DNA of 45,913 nt, taken from positions 1-45,913 of the forward strand of contig NXFV01001927.1 in assembly GCA_002803225.1 (NCBI GenBank), given 5' to 3'. The first letter of the stretch is position 1. The number at the start of each line of letters is the position of its first letter. The DNA comes from Gamarada debralockiae. Its lineage: Eukaryota; Ascomycota; Leotiomycetes; Helotiales; Hyphodiscaceae. The position numbers and the translations under genes are program-made. Shown here one piece after another: positions 10,084-23,046 of this stretch. The notes under the pieces are model-generated. The model was not told the origin of the DNA. It ran no database searches and worked only from the letters and a program-made list of their open reading frames with translations.

Positions 10084-10973
10084 AAGTTCTCGCAGCGGTT
10101 TAAGGCAACAGAAGTTCCAGAAAAGCAATGTGAAATTTGTTTCGAGACGCTCACGGAAAATTCTTTCTATCAAGGCCGCCTCAACCGACGTGCAAGCATC
10201 AATCAACCATATGTATCGGCTGCTTGTAAGTTCACTGTCTCTCTATTGTAAAGAGACTTCAGAACCGAGATTCTAGAAGGGCGACCTCGGCAGTGACAGC
10301 GCCCTTAGATGGATTGAGACCCGGTTGACATTCATACTCATCAGGCGTAAAAGTATTCGAGTGCAAATGGCGTCGAACCCTTGGAACAACATCATGTGTC
10401 CATCCTGTCCGCTGCGTCTTTGATCGAGAATTGTCAAACAACATACGGAGGCTAACTTTAAGTATGAGTACGTGGCCATCCTCTAACACATACATTTTAC
10501 GCAGCTGGAAGGAGACTGACACTCGTCTGCTAGATACGAGATTTTTATTGGCTGCCTATGATCTTCGCAAGTTGAAGGAATTACAATGGTGTTTAAGCTT
10601 TGATTACCACTGTGGACAGCTTCATCGCACTTGTTATCTCGGGAGTAGGATGATTTGCAATTCTTGTGGATATAAGACCTGCGTCTGCCATCGGATACAC
10701 TGGCACGAGGGAAGAACTTGCCAGGAAGTCGAAGTTAATCGGTTTAATCTCACCGGTGCAACCTTAGAACTATATCAGCAGGAAGCTTCTAAGAAATGGC
10801 TCAAGAAAAGATCAAAACCATGTCCTATTTGCGGGGTCTCTATAGAGAAGAATGGCGGATGTGATAATATTAGATGTGAGTAATTTACTGAATCTTGAAA
10901 ATGAGCACGCGCTAGTCTGAGTTGGCACCCGATGTCGGTGTCATTTTAGATTGTCTAAGATATAGTCGTCGGT
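10084..10973 (+). pseudogene. RBR-family ligase pseudogene, paralogue of 8028-9193
   Basis: The exon layout follows the intact copy. RING1 starts QCEICFETLTENSFYQGRL, then shifts frame near 10189 into CKHQSTICIGCL before a GTAAGT donor. The second exon (RKSIRVQMASNPWNNIMCPSC, from about 10347) hits a TGA after CPLRL. The third exon (up to 10875) is open and well conserved: WCLSFDYHCGQLH, ICNSCGYKTCVCH, then CPICGVSIEKNGGC with the catalytic-type Cys, followed by a GTGAGT donor. The last exon piece (TRCRCHF) has no clear AG acceptor. A frameshift, a nonsense codon and a lost acceptor make a functional product unlikely. Confidence 0.65.
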
Positions 10974-11196
10974 GAACAGGGAGTCAGTTTAGTCTCCAGC
11001 AAGTGATTTAACATTACAGCGAGAAGATCAGGTGCATGCTGAAGAAACTGCATGAACTATAAGCTACCCAATACATTGTGCGACCCTGGATTTTGACCCA
11101 AAAGTAGGCCCGAAATCTCCAACTCTTCTCAAAGCTCGATTATTGAAATATCAGCTCGGTATAGCTGAGATCAGTCGGTAAAAATGTAGCACTTTT

Positions 11197-11961
11197 CTAG
11201 ATATCGACTTCCTCCCCTTCAACCCACTTCTTACACTGCCAATACAAATCATCATGTTTTCTGCCACTAGGTGTATCCGGCTCCCTCCTATGCCCCGGCA
11301 TATCTCTCATAACTTTAACACCCATAGTCTCCTCCTGACAATAAGCTAAATACCTATACCCTATCGGAAAGCCCTTCAACTTCTCATCATCTAACTTTGG
11401 CACCTTTCTCGGATCAACGGGAATCAATTTATCCTTCTCATACCAATGTCTCACAAACCTCGCTCTCCATTCTCCCTTCATCTCCCCTTCAACTTCCTTC
11501 TGCCAGAAGAAACAAAATCTGCAATCAGATTCGGCATCAACTTCGCAGCCGTCGATTATGAAGCGCTGCGTGATTGTGGCTTTCATTTTTGTCACTGCAC
11601 GTAAAGCGCCGGGGGAGATGTCCGTGGTGGTTCCGTGGCAGCGGTGCATGATGAAGGCGCCTTTATCCATACCGGCTTGGGAGCCAGTGATGAAGTCTAG
11701 ATAATGAGTGCATCCTGTCCATGTGGTATAGATGTGTGCGCTTGGGTGGAAGATAGATTTCAGATTTTCCCATTCGCATGCATCTCTGGTTCATGTGTTA
11801 ACCAAGTGTGTGACGGAAAATATGATGACTTACCGATAGCAAGGCCAACCTTCTGCCAACTCGCGGAGCTTGTAACGCTCCAAGAGAAGATTGTCCGGTC
11901 CATTGTTCCGAATAGCCGATTCAGGCCGAGAGCCAGCCGGCAGAGAATGTAGGTGTGGCAT
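11197..11961 (-). CDS. SnoaL-like (NTF2-fold) domain protein, 2 exons
   Basis: Exon 1 is 11834-11961 and exon 2 is 11197-11785. The 48-bp intron has a GTAAGT donor and CAG acceptor, and the product is 238 residues. Landmarks are [19 protein letters not shown] across the junction, [52 protein letters not shown] and the tail [18 protein letters not shown]. This matches a widespread fungal SnoaL-like family of the NTF2 fold, whose members include polyketide cyclases and isomerases; the substrate here is unknown. There is no signal peptide. It is divergent from the 3-dehydroquinate dehydratase gene, start to start 701 bp, so both may answer to the regulatory sites at 12202-12460. That link is inference. 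Confidence 0.85.
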
Positions 11962-12201
11962 TTTGATATTTGCTTAATTACCCAAGGTAGTTGATTTGTC
12001 GCTTGAAGTGATGCTATGAATTCGAAGTAAAAGCAAATTAAATCTCGCTACAGATTCGAGTGAACGGTTGCCTAATGTACGACTTCAATCTTTCCCGAGC
12101 TCTAATTTAGATTATGTAACTTCAATGTGAAGTCCGTCTTTATAAGAGTCGGAGCTGTCATATTTAATGGTGGGCGTGAGATTCATGTCAACCCCGCACT
12201 C

Positions 12202-12219
12202 TACCCCGCCAAAACGGCA
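12202..12219. promoter_or_regulatory. CCG-N6-CGG element, copy 1
   Basis: TACCCCGCCAAAACGGCA, identical over 18 bases to the copy at 12443. It contains CCG(CCAAAA)CGG, a paired-triplet arrangement typical of Zn2Cys6 dimer sites. Binding is inferred. Confidence 0.45.
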
Positions 12220-12409
12220 AGCTTACTCGGGAAATTCTATCCCGACAATTTAAAGCTTGAGTCCTTCATGAGCTCAGAGACAGATGAAAAGCATATTTAT
12301 TGAATATAATTATAATCACTATTCTGGGAAGAATTTGAAACCTCTCTTAGTGTCGAGCTTTATAATTAGGGAGAGTTAAAGGCCGGGGGCTAGTCTCCCC
12401 CATTTCAGT

Positions 12410-12425
12410 GGGTAAAGTCTTATCC
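12410..12425. promoter_or_regulatory. quinate activator (QutA/QA-1F)-like binding site
   Basis: GGGTAAAGTCTTATCC fits the Neurospora QA-1F consensus GGRTAARYRYTTATCC at 14 of 16 positions; the mismatches are the central bases 8 and 9. It lies 237 bp before the start of 3-dehydroquinate dehydratase. I saw no comparable match upstream of the other quinate genes. Confidence 0.5.
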
Positions 12426-12442
12426 GAAGTCTCTGCTTTATT

Positions 12443-12460
12443 TACCCCGCCAAAACGGCA
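12443..12460. promoter_or_regulatory. CCG-N6-CGG element, copy 2
   Basis: Exact 18-base repeat of 12202-12219, placed 18 bases after the QutA-like site and about 200 bp before the dehydratase start codon. Confidence 0.45.
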
Positions 12461-12662
12461 TGAACCTCACTCGTACTTCTCATAATGAAGAGAAGGGAAG
12501 CAAATATAAGTGAAGCGTGGGAGAATAAAAGTCCGCGGATTAAGTAGGAATTCTCATCTCATGGTCACGTTCAGAATTCGTCCAATTCTTCAATTGCCTT
12601 CATTCACCTTACTCTACCCCTAATTTCAATTTAATCAACCAAAAATCATCAAAATCCTCAAA

Positions 12663-13121
12663 ATGCCTGCCAAAAAGATCCTCCTCCTCAATGGACCCAA
12701 TCTCAACCTCCTAGGAACACGCGAGCCACATATCTACGGCCACGAAACTCTCTCCGATATCGAGACGCGAGCCGTTTCCCAAGCCTCCTCTCTGGGAGCC
12801 GAATTGTCCTTCTTCCAAACCAACCACGAAGGCGCACTCGTCGATCGCATTCACCAAGCACGAATCGAAGGAGTGGAAGCTATTGTCATCAATCCAGCTG
12901 CTTTTACGCATTATAGCGTTGCCTTGAGAGATGCCTTGACAGGCGTCAGCATTCCGTTCGTCGAGGTGCATATTTCAAATGTGCATGCGAGAGAGGAGTG
13001 GAGACATAAGAGCTTTTTGAGTGATAAAGCTGCGGGTGTCATTTGTGGACTGGGCACTTTTGGGTATAAGGCTGCGATTGAGTGGTGTATTGAGCATCTA
13101 AAGGCGAAGGAGAAGGTGTGA
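12663..13121 (+). CDS. qutE: catabolic type II 3-dehydroquinate dehydratase
   Basis: An uninterrupted 152-residue frame, the usual length for type II dehydroquinases (about 150). It converts 3-dehydroquinate to 3-dehydroshikimate, the second step of quinate breakdown, in the cytosol as a dodecamer (family knowledge). Visible landmarks are [13 protein letters not shown] at the N-terminus, TREPHIYG with the active-site Arg and Tyr, [32 protein letters not shown], and [18 protein letters not shown] with the catalytic His region. Biosynthetic dehydroquinase in fungi sits within pentafunctional AROM, so a free-standing type II enzyme points to quinate use. The ATG at 12663 follows an A-rich context (AAAATGCC). 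It is divergent from the SnoaL-like gene. Confidence 0.95.
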   Translation: MPAKKILLLNGPNLNLLGTREPHIYGHETLSDIETRAVSQASSLGAELSFFQTNHEGALVDRIHQARIEGVEAIVINPAAFTHYSVALRDALTGVSIPFVEVHISNVHAREEWRHKSFLSDKAAGVICGLGTFGYKAAIEWCIEHLKAKEKV

Positions 13122-13683
13122 GGGATGGGTAGTCGAGAAGGTCATGTGATGAGCACTATGAAGGCCAAAAAGCTCCATTGGGCTGAATGTTGCACGTTTG
13201 GTTGTACATGAGAATCAAACTTTTCCGTTCTAAACTTGTTGCCAATAATGAGAATGGCATCTATTAAAACTTTCTTCCGAGTGTTTACTCGTAATGAAAT
13301 CCCTCCACAAGTATGACAGTCGGTTCCTGAGCCCTGAAGATTTAGCAAAGGGAACTTAAATGCAGGGAAAGGGATAGTTTAATACCCCATCGATATTAAA
13401 TTCACAACCCGGATCAGAATGAAGGATCGGATAAGATAGAATAACGAAACAGAAGAAGCAATATATATGTAGGATCCAACAACGAAGAAAGGAAATCTGC
13501 GGTCCTATTAAAGCCGTGTCACTTGACATTGCCCAGCCAATCCCGTGCTTGAATATAAGTAGCAATTATTGCAACACACTAACACTTTGCAGCCTCAAAG
13601 TCTGGTGACGCTCATAGTATCAACTTTCAATCATCGCTCGACATAATTTCTCCAAGACTAGTATCACGGTCACTTTTTGAGTC
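13122..13683. other. no gene recognised
   Basis: Downstream flank of the dehydratase. Only short frames with no motif. Confidence 0.5.
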
Positions 13684-14161
13684 ATGATTCCTTATCAGCA
13701 TCAACTGCTGTTGGGCCCAAACTCTATCCGACTTATTCACCTTGAGCCTTCTGCAGGGAATGCGCCTCTGCGATGTCAGCTTATGGAAGCCTGTTCGGAC
13801 GATTCTCCACAAAATGAAGCAATTTCTTACACCTTGGGCCTTTTGATCGTTCCGAGCGCATCCACTGTGACAGGGAGATTCTAGCCATTACCAGAAACTG
13901 CAGGAATATTCTTCGCAATCTCTGTCCCCATCCCAGATTCGTATGCTCTGAGTCGACCAAATATGTATCAATCAAGACTTCATCCCCGAGCGAGACCATC
14001 AAGTGCAACTGATGAGAGACGTATATACCAAAGCACACCAGGTACTAATCTGGCTTAGGAAGGAAACGAAAAGAAGCAAACTCGTTTTCGAGTACTTGCC
14101 GCAGTTTGCATCCGAGGCTTCTCGGCAACCGGATCATTTCAAGCGCGTGTCTTGTTGCTAA
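13684..14161 (+). pseudogene. HET-domain gene relic, frameshifted
   Basis: Three frames together spell the start of a heterokaryon-incompatibility (HET) domain. The first is SIRLIHLEPSAGNAPLRCQL and EAISYTLG; the family normally has YTWG, and a one-base insertion changes the frame exactly here. The second is SERIHCDREILAITRNCRNI. The third is CINQDFIPERDHQVQLMRDV and AHQVLIWLRKET, and it ends at 14161. The usual long variable C-terminal region does not follow. HET proteins trigger cell death after fusion of unlike individuals (family knowledge); this copy is dead as it stands. Confidence 0.7.
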
Positions 14162-14224
14162 GCTGGTAGAAATTGGAAGTACAGTAGAACTTAACTCTTT
14201 GCTGTGATGATACTTTCTAACACG

Positions 14225-14266
14225 TAACGATAGTTGGGGTCAGGTATGACCTGGTTCCAATCGTTA
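14225..14266. repeat. imperfect hairpin
   Basis: Outer arms TAACGAT (14225-14231) and ATCGTTA (14260-14266) enclose TTGG/CCAA and GGTCA/TGACC around a four-base loop, GGTA. It lies just past the HET relic and before the TA-flanked element. Confidence 0.5.
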
Positions 14267-14301
14267 AAGATAGATTGAACCGGCCATGGTTCTTTGGGAA
14301 G

Positions 14302-14785
14302 TACAGTAAGTGTCACTAAGTTTGAGCCACTTCACAAAAACCCCACCAAAAACGACGATTTTGCCCACTTTTCAAGAGCTTATAACTTTAGCCTTAAGCT
14401 TCTATAATTAAAGATCTCTTAAACATAGCTTAATTAGATCTTATTCAATTATATTTTTTTTTTTAAAAAATAGTGTTATAATTAACGTTCTGTATATTAA
14501 ACAATTAATTTTATTATGACCTTGATTTTCGATAAGGAATTGTCGCGTATTTTAGTGTAAAATAACCATTTTCGCTCAAGCTCCTAACTTATGCTCTAAC
14601 TGTACGACTATAACAAAGGATATGCTAAATATGAATACGTAGTATTTCGCAAATTGATCGAATTAAAAGCTTCTATTCTATAGATTTTATAGTAAATGTT
14701 GCTAGTATTGCTAAAAATTTAAGTGTTCTCGCTAAGTTTTGGTGTAAAAAGGGCAAGTGGCTCAAACTTTGTCGCACTCACTGTA
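14302..14785. mobile_element. non-autonomous TA-flanked TIR element (Tc1/mariner-like MITE)
   Basis: Terminal inverted repeats at 14301-14332 and 14755-14786 match at 28 of 32 positions; both contain AAGTTTGAGCCACTT when read inward. The element proper, 14304-14783 (480 bp), begins CAGTAAGTG and ends CACTCACTG. It is bounded on both sides by TA, the target duplication of the Tc1/mariner superfamily. The interior is AT-rich, has a long T tract near 14453, and encodes no transposase. The family assignment rests on the TA and TIRs only. Confidence 0.75.
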
Positions 14786-15336
14786 CCCCATTTTCGATTT
14801 TGAGTCGTTCGACGGCAATTGGGCTTCTTTGAAAGCAGTATTAGACCGGAGTCGCGTGTAATCTTCAATAGCTTTTCCTTTGCTCAAATGAAGTATGTTG
14901 CTTATACTCCATCTGATGTCGTTTCTCATGATTGTGCCAGTGGGATTCGATTCAAAAGCCTCCTTGGTGAAACACTCCCACATTACACCCTTTGACGTAG
15001 GGTGAGGGTTCCGACGAGATAATAATCGCTCCTAATTTGAGTTGAAATACTTTGATTATCTTATTAAGAAATGGCAGTTGTTACCTGAACAACCCAAGCA
15101 CGGGAATCCAATTAGATGCGCAGACACACTCTTATACTATCGGTCACACTTATTGGACCTGAATAATGGGTAGTTTTATTGAACCGGTTTTGATTTGGGA
15201 CCGCAAAAATTCCTTTAGACAAGACTCCAGAGATGGCACAAGGAAGATTAAGAAGTGGGTTCCTTGGGGTCAAAAATCCTAAATCCGCAGTATCTGCAGA
15301 ACTCGCACAGATAGTGCAGGCCGAGTTTTGATAGAT
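14786..15336. other. no gene recognised
   Basis: Between the TIR element and the second HET relic. No open frame of note and no clear repeat. Confidence 0.45.
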
Positions 15337-15760
15337 TTAACCCATCTTGACAGACTGTGTCTCCCAATCGGCTTTAGAGTCTTGGGTGATACAAAGACCA
15401 CCCACCTAGAGGTCCTGGTAGCCTAATCCCTTTGTAACTGTAATTGCGTCGGAGACCGTTTTTGGCAACCCATCAACATCAACGCGATTCATAAGACATT
15501 TTAAGTTGTCAGTTGTCGGAAACATGGGACTACGGCCACCCCAGTAGTAGCTCAACGTGGTACTATCAAGGTTAGAGCTCGTAACAATTCTTGGAGCATC
15601 ATTTGGCTGTGCAGTACCCACGTTGATTAGACGGGCAGGCAAATTCTGCTCCCCCTTTTCTCTGTGACAGAGTACATGGTTCGAAGTGCACTCCTGGATC
15701 CATTGCCGGGACATCTCATACACCGCATTGGAGCTAGGATGTAAGCTAAGCCGCGCCTCA
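15337..15760 (-). pseudogene. HET-domain gene relic with RIP-like nonsense codon
   Basis: Reading on the minus strand from about 15760: RQWIQECTSNHVLC, LPARLINVGTAQPNDAPRIV, TLSYYWGGRSPMFPTT, LPKTVSDAITVTKGLGYQDL, stop, then in the same frame GGLCITQDSKADWETQSVKMG and a second stop at 15337. This is the canonical N-terminal half of a HET domain. The first stop is TAG exactly where the family has a Trp codon (TGG) in the YLWVD motif, a G-to-A change of the RIP (repeat-induced point mutation) kind. The variable C-terminal part is absent. It is a separate gene from the plus-strand HET relic 1.2 kb away. Confidence 0.75.
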
Positions 15761-16114
15761 TGTGGGTTTCGTAACGATAGGGGATCCGGCCCTGCCGTAT
15801 TGGAGGATCAGCTTCCAAGGTGTCGTATGAAACCGAATAATTTAACTACTATGCCGTATAATACACTAGCAATATCCTGGGACTTGAGGTTTCACTTGCG
15901 TGAATTAGTTCGAACCACGCCAACGAACTTTGATGCTATCCGTAGGGTGTTGAACTTGAGGAAATCAGCGCAATGTTTCTTGAAAAGTAACTGTATTATC
16001 ATTATTGGAAAAGGGAAGAATAAAAGGTGCAAACGGGGCGGCGAAAAACGCCGCACGCGTGAGGTGAGCCATTTCCGAGCCCAAACCCTCTCTTTTATCA
16101 CAATCTGACCCGTT
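15761..16114. other. no gene recognised
   Basis: Spacer between a HET relic and the DUF1772 gene; only shadow frames. Confidence 0.4.
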
Positions 16115-16603
16115 CTATCTCAAAGCAGCATACAACCCAACCCAAGCCCTTACCATTGGCAACACGGCTCTGACGTAGTTCATGCTGTTCCACTGTGCCA
16201 ATATCTGCTCCGACTCCTTTCCAAACCCCAAGCGGTCGGTCTCCTCTCTCGCAACTTTGGCTCTTCTCATGAGCTCCTTATTTGCTGGCATCATCACCGC
16301 CACAGTCCACGGCAAAATAGCAAACGTCGCCAAGCCCGCCACAGCATAGAACTTCCAGTCGTCACTGCCCCTTGCTGTCCAAGCAGCCCAACCCCAAAGC
16401 GCACTCGATACAGCTCCGACCGTGGGAGACACGAGTTTTCCGAGGTCGTAGATAACTTGCCATTGTTGAAGTCGCAACGGGACAGGTGCAAGTGCGAGGG
16501 CGGGGAGGCCGAGATAAGAGGCGCTGAAGGCGAAGCCAGAGAGGAAGACACTGCTGGAGATACCGAGAACGCGGGTAATAAGGAAGACTTGTGCTTCGGA
16601 CAT
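16115..16603 (-). CDS. DUF1772 (anthrone oxygenase-like) membrane protein
   Basis: An intact 162-residue single-exon frame. Hydrophobic segments lie at about residues 5-35 (VFLITRVLGISSSVFLSGFA), 58-80 (LVSPTVGAVSSALWGWAAW) and 88-108 (FYAVAGLATFAILPWTVAVM). They are followed by MMPANKELMRRA, WNSMNYVRAVLPMV and a last short hydrophobic stretch at the C-terminus. This layout fits the DUF1772 family, which includes the small anthrone oxygenases of fungal aromatic polyketide pathways. No polyketide synthase is in the window, so participation in such a pathway is not supported here. The ATG at 16603 is the first of the frame. Chemistry on a ring-cleavage or quinone intermediate is possible but unsupported. 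Confidence 0.8.
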   Translation of the reverse strand: MSEAQVFLITRVLGISSSVFLSGFAFSASYLGLPALALAPVPLRLQQWQVIYDLGKLVSPTVGAVSSALWGWAAWTARGSDDWKFYAVAGLATFAILPWTVAVMMPANKELMRRAKVAREETDRLGFGKESEQILAQWNSMNYVRAVLPMVRAWVGLYAALR

Positions 16604-18737
16604 TTTTGATTAATCGTTCAGGTTGTTTGGTATTCAAAGATGAGAACAGAGTGTAATTGGATTGATACAGCTCGTGGTCTTGTGATGTGATTGGTGATTC
16701 TATCAATGCGCAATTCGAGACATTGGGATAGCAGTTATATAGACATATTTGGAGGTGGTAGGTATATAGCAGCGGATATACAGAAACTGGTTCGGAATAC
16801 GGAGTAATAGGTCTACGGTTACGTCCGTAGCAAGAAGCAGGGGGCTAGGCTGCCGAGCATTTAAGCGAAAGCGACGCGTGGCCTGTGCACAGCATCCCTC
16901 CAAACTCAAGACTACGCCCCTTGTTGACTCGGACTCGTTAAATCGCGAGTTTGAAGCGTTAGACTAAATTATCGAGATTCAATGAGCTCTAGCCCGAGTT
17001 CGGATTTCAAATATACCTGATTTGAACTCGGACTCGCCTAGCTCACTTGCTCCCAGCGCGAGAAGTTTTCCGTGCAAATTCTTACCAAGACAAAGTGGCT
17101 GGCGTTCCGATAGCGTGAGTGCTTTCATGCTGGTATCAGTCGCCAGTTTTCGGGAGTTTAAGTCTGTGAAGTTTATCTCAATTTATGGCTACCAGAAGGG
17201 ACGAACGTAGTTACAGGAATATGGGCTAGTTGCAATTTCTACCCATAATTGTTAAGTTTATTCGACGGCGAGTGTGTGGCTCACATTGAGTATGGTAGTA
17301 CGACGCTTTCATTCGACAATCTTGAGGTTTATATCAACCACATTCGACCTCGTGCGTCTGTGAAGTCACAAATATGAGAGAGGTAATAGAAGAGATGGGA
17401 TGGAAGCGAGATGATAGAGGATGGAGGCTGGATGATCAAAAGATGATTGCTGAAGAGCTCCAGCAAGAATGTTGTCCCTCTTCGTAAGTGGGAGGTTAAG
17501 TTGGGACTTTGCCGAAATTGCGAGAATCTTTTAGAATCGTTAGAGCATAAATTCTACTTGAATATCAGTGCTTGCGCTGTCTCAACTTGAGTAATCAACG
17601 GAGTTGAGTATCTCAACCAAACTCGAGCAGCCCAGCTGAGAAGGGTATTGGTATCAATATAAGAGTGTATGGCGAGTAATACACACCAGACTTACCCTCA
17701 TGTATACATATGGCGGCACCTGCACATGACCATTCGTATTCACTGTGCTCCTTATCCTTGCTGTAAATTGGTGCATCTTCTCTGTTCGTTGACTTGAAAT
17801 ACATATTTCGCACAAACTGGCAAGCGAGTATTCGTAATAGTTCGGGCCTTCAAACTCAGGTTCGTGTCACTGATGTGATATTTCATGCAGCTATCTTCGG
17901 TCGCCAGCTTAATCCGAGGCGCTAGCTGAGCCTCGAAGATAGCACTGCAAACAGGACATACCATCGTTGTTCTGTCTAGGGTGCTGTAGCTCAGAGGTTA
18001 GCTACTCATCAAGACAAGAGAAATGAAGTCAATTGGAGGCACCATAATCAGCTTTTGGTCGATTTTAAGACAAGCTGGTATCGCATTGCCACGTCAGAGT
18101 AAGCCATGCGAAATTTGGTGACTTGAAGGACATGGGTACCCGAGGTATGTGGACCGCTTCAGCGAGAGAATCTTTGCAACAGAGAAGCTCGCTGAAGTTA
18201 CTGAGGCAGTATCACACCCAACACCCTCTTTTTCTTGAAATATGAAGTTTTACCGTATATTGATATAACGAGACACTTGTTGACGAGGATCTCTCAATAA
18301 GCCGAGCTCTATCACAACGTCATTCGGAATGAACGACAACTCGCTAAATTAACTTGATCGCTCAGAATTGGGGTTGCAGACAAGCCTCTAAAGTAGGATC
18401 AAATTATAGCTGGTTTATCCGTCAATCAAAATTAAGTAAACTTCGTGGAATCAGATAATATGCTCTGAGCTTCTATTTCAATCGGATGGCAAGGAGACCA
18501 ACGCCGAACGCAGAGCGCCGAAGCGGCTACTTGATAGATAGAGTCTATGACCGAAACCCTTCTATTGCGAGAGAAGGCCAACTCTTGCCTCATAACATGC
18601 CAATTCCGGTACACAACACGATTGTAAGACCATGGAAAAAGCCCCCTTTTTGACACTAAGGAAAGCCTAGCCCATGTTACTCTCCTCCCTCATCCTGTCT
18701 TTTGCCTCCTACCACACCCATCCCTACTAATAATCTC
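16604..18737. other. gene-poor stretch, weak coding hints only
   Basis: On the minus strand, 17752-17964 begins MVCPVCSAIFEAQLAPRIK, which resembles the Cys-rich N-terminal lead of some HET proteins, but no HET core follows. On the plus strand, 17374-17487 encodes 37 residues (VIEEMGWKRDDRGWRLDDQK) running into a GTAAGT string, with nothing recognisable attached. A perfect 10-bp inverted repeat, CTTCAGCGAG/CTCGCTGAAG, lies at 18157-18166 and 18188-18197. Nothing else is supportable. Confidence 0.35.
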
Positions 18738-22079
<3,342 letters not shown>

Positions 22080-23046
22080 CGTAAGTACGGATTACGCTGA
22101 GAATGATAACGCTCAAATTCCGGGGAAGTGTCGAAAGGATTGGTGTGAGCGTTATTACTTGGGAGACGTGACAAAAAGAAGGGTGACGGGAAGGTCATAG
22201 AAAGTCGAGATGTCTCACACGCCTCCTCGGGAGACGCTCAATTCATGGATCGCAAGATAAATGCCTCATCACATCCCCCACCTCCGCTTTGAAAAAATTC
22301 CTTTCTAGGGATACTCCTGAAAAGACATTGCACAAAGCCGGAATAAAGTTCGAGGGGAAGATGTTTGCTCATAGCCGCTCGTAAATCTTATCGCTTGGCA
22401 AATCTACTACTAACAGCACAGGTTTCTATGGTGCGCATAAAATCCTCATCAGTAGCATATGACGACGAGACCCTTCCTACACCGACTTCATTTCCTCAAA
22501 TTGATAATGATAATTCGAACGTGCACCATTTTGAATGACAGCCGTCATTATGGTGCAATAGAAAGGCTTTTTTTGCATGTGACGACCTAGCCATCAAACA
22601 AACGCAATCAACAGCAATCAGGGTCAAAGAAAAATGCGCGGGAGAGAACTGCTCGTGCCTTCATTTACTACTTGGCCAACTTCTAAGGGTAATGATAGAT
22701 GAATAGATGTTTGAGTGTAAAAGAAAGAAGGAAACGGGGGCGAGCTGACATGATGCTGCCCTAAGAACGCCAAACTCGGCCACCGTATTTCGCTCGCGTA
22801 CGCCCGGAGAAACTCTTACCCGACAACATCAACATCGTCTTAGACAAATGAACAACTACCAAGTTGACACTGGCAGCTTTTCATGAGTTGGATTTCAAAG
22901 CAACGTAGGTTCCAAGGCTGGTAATAACGTATGTCAATGGTGTGGTAGGAATGCTCGGGTAGCTCTCTTCTCTTCCTTCAACCCATTCCCCTTTCGCTCT
23001 CCATCACCGCAACGTCACAGCGCAGGACCGTCCTCAAGATCTCAAG
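22080..23046. other. intergenic, divergent promoters
   Basis: 967 bp between the ATPase gene (minus) and 3-dehydroshikimate dehydratase (plus), so it should hold both promoters. I found no good match to the quinate activator 16-mer. No coding region is evident. Confidence 0.5.

Noticed and set aside
17980..18050. tRNA-like string (GTAGCTCAGAGGTTAGCTAC)
   Set aside because: Looks like an A box but there is no GGTTCGA-type B box and no cloverleaf pairing.
16115..18737. Secondary-metabolite cluster around the DUF1772 (anthrone oxygenase-like) gene
   Set aside because: No polyketide synthase, oxidoreductase or transporter neighbours are present.
22380..22400. TAAATCTTATC as a quinate activator site before the dehydroshikimate dehydratase gene
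   Set aside because: Spacing between TAA and TTATC is three bases instead of four and the outer GG/CC bases are missing.
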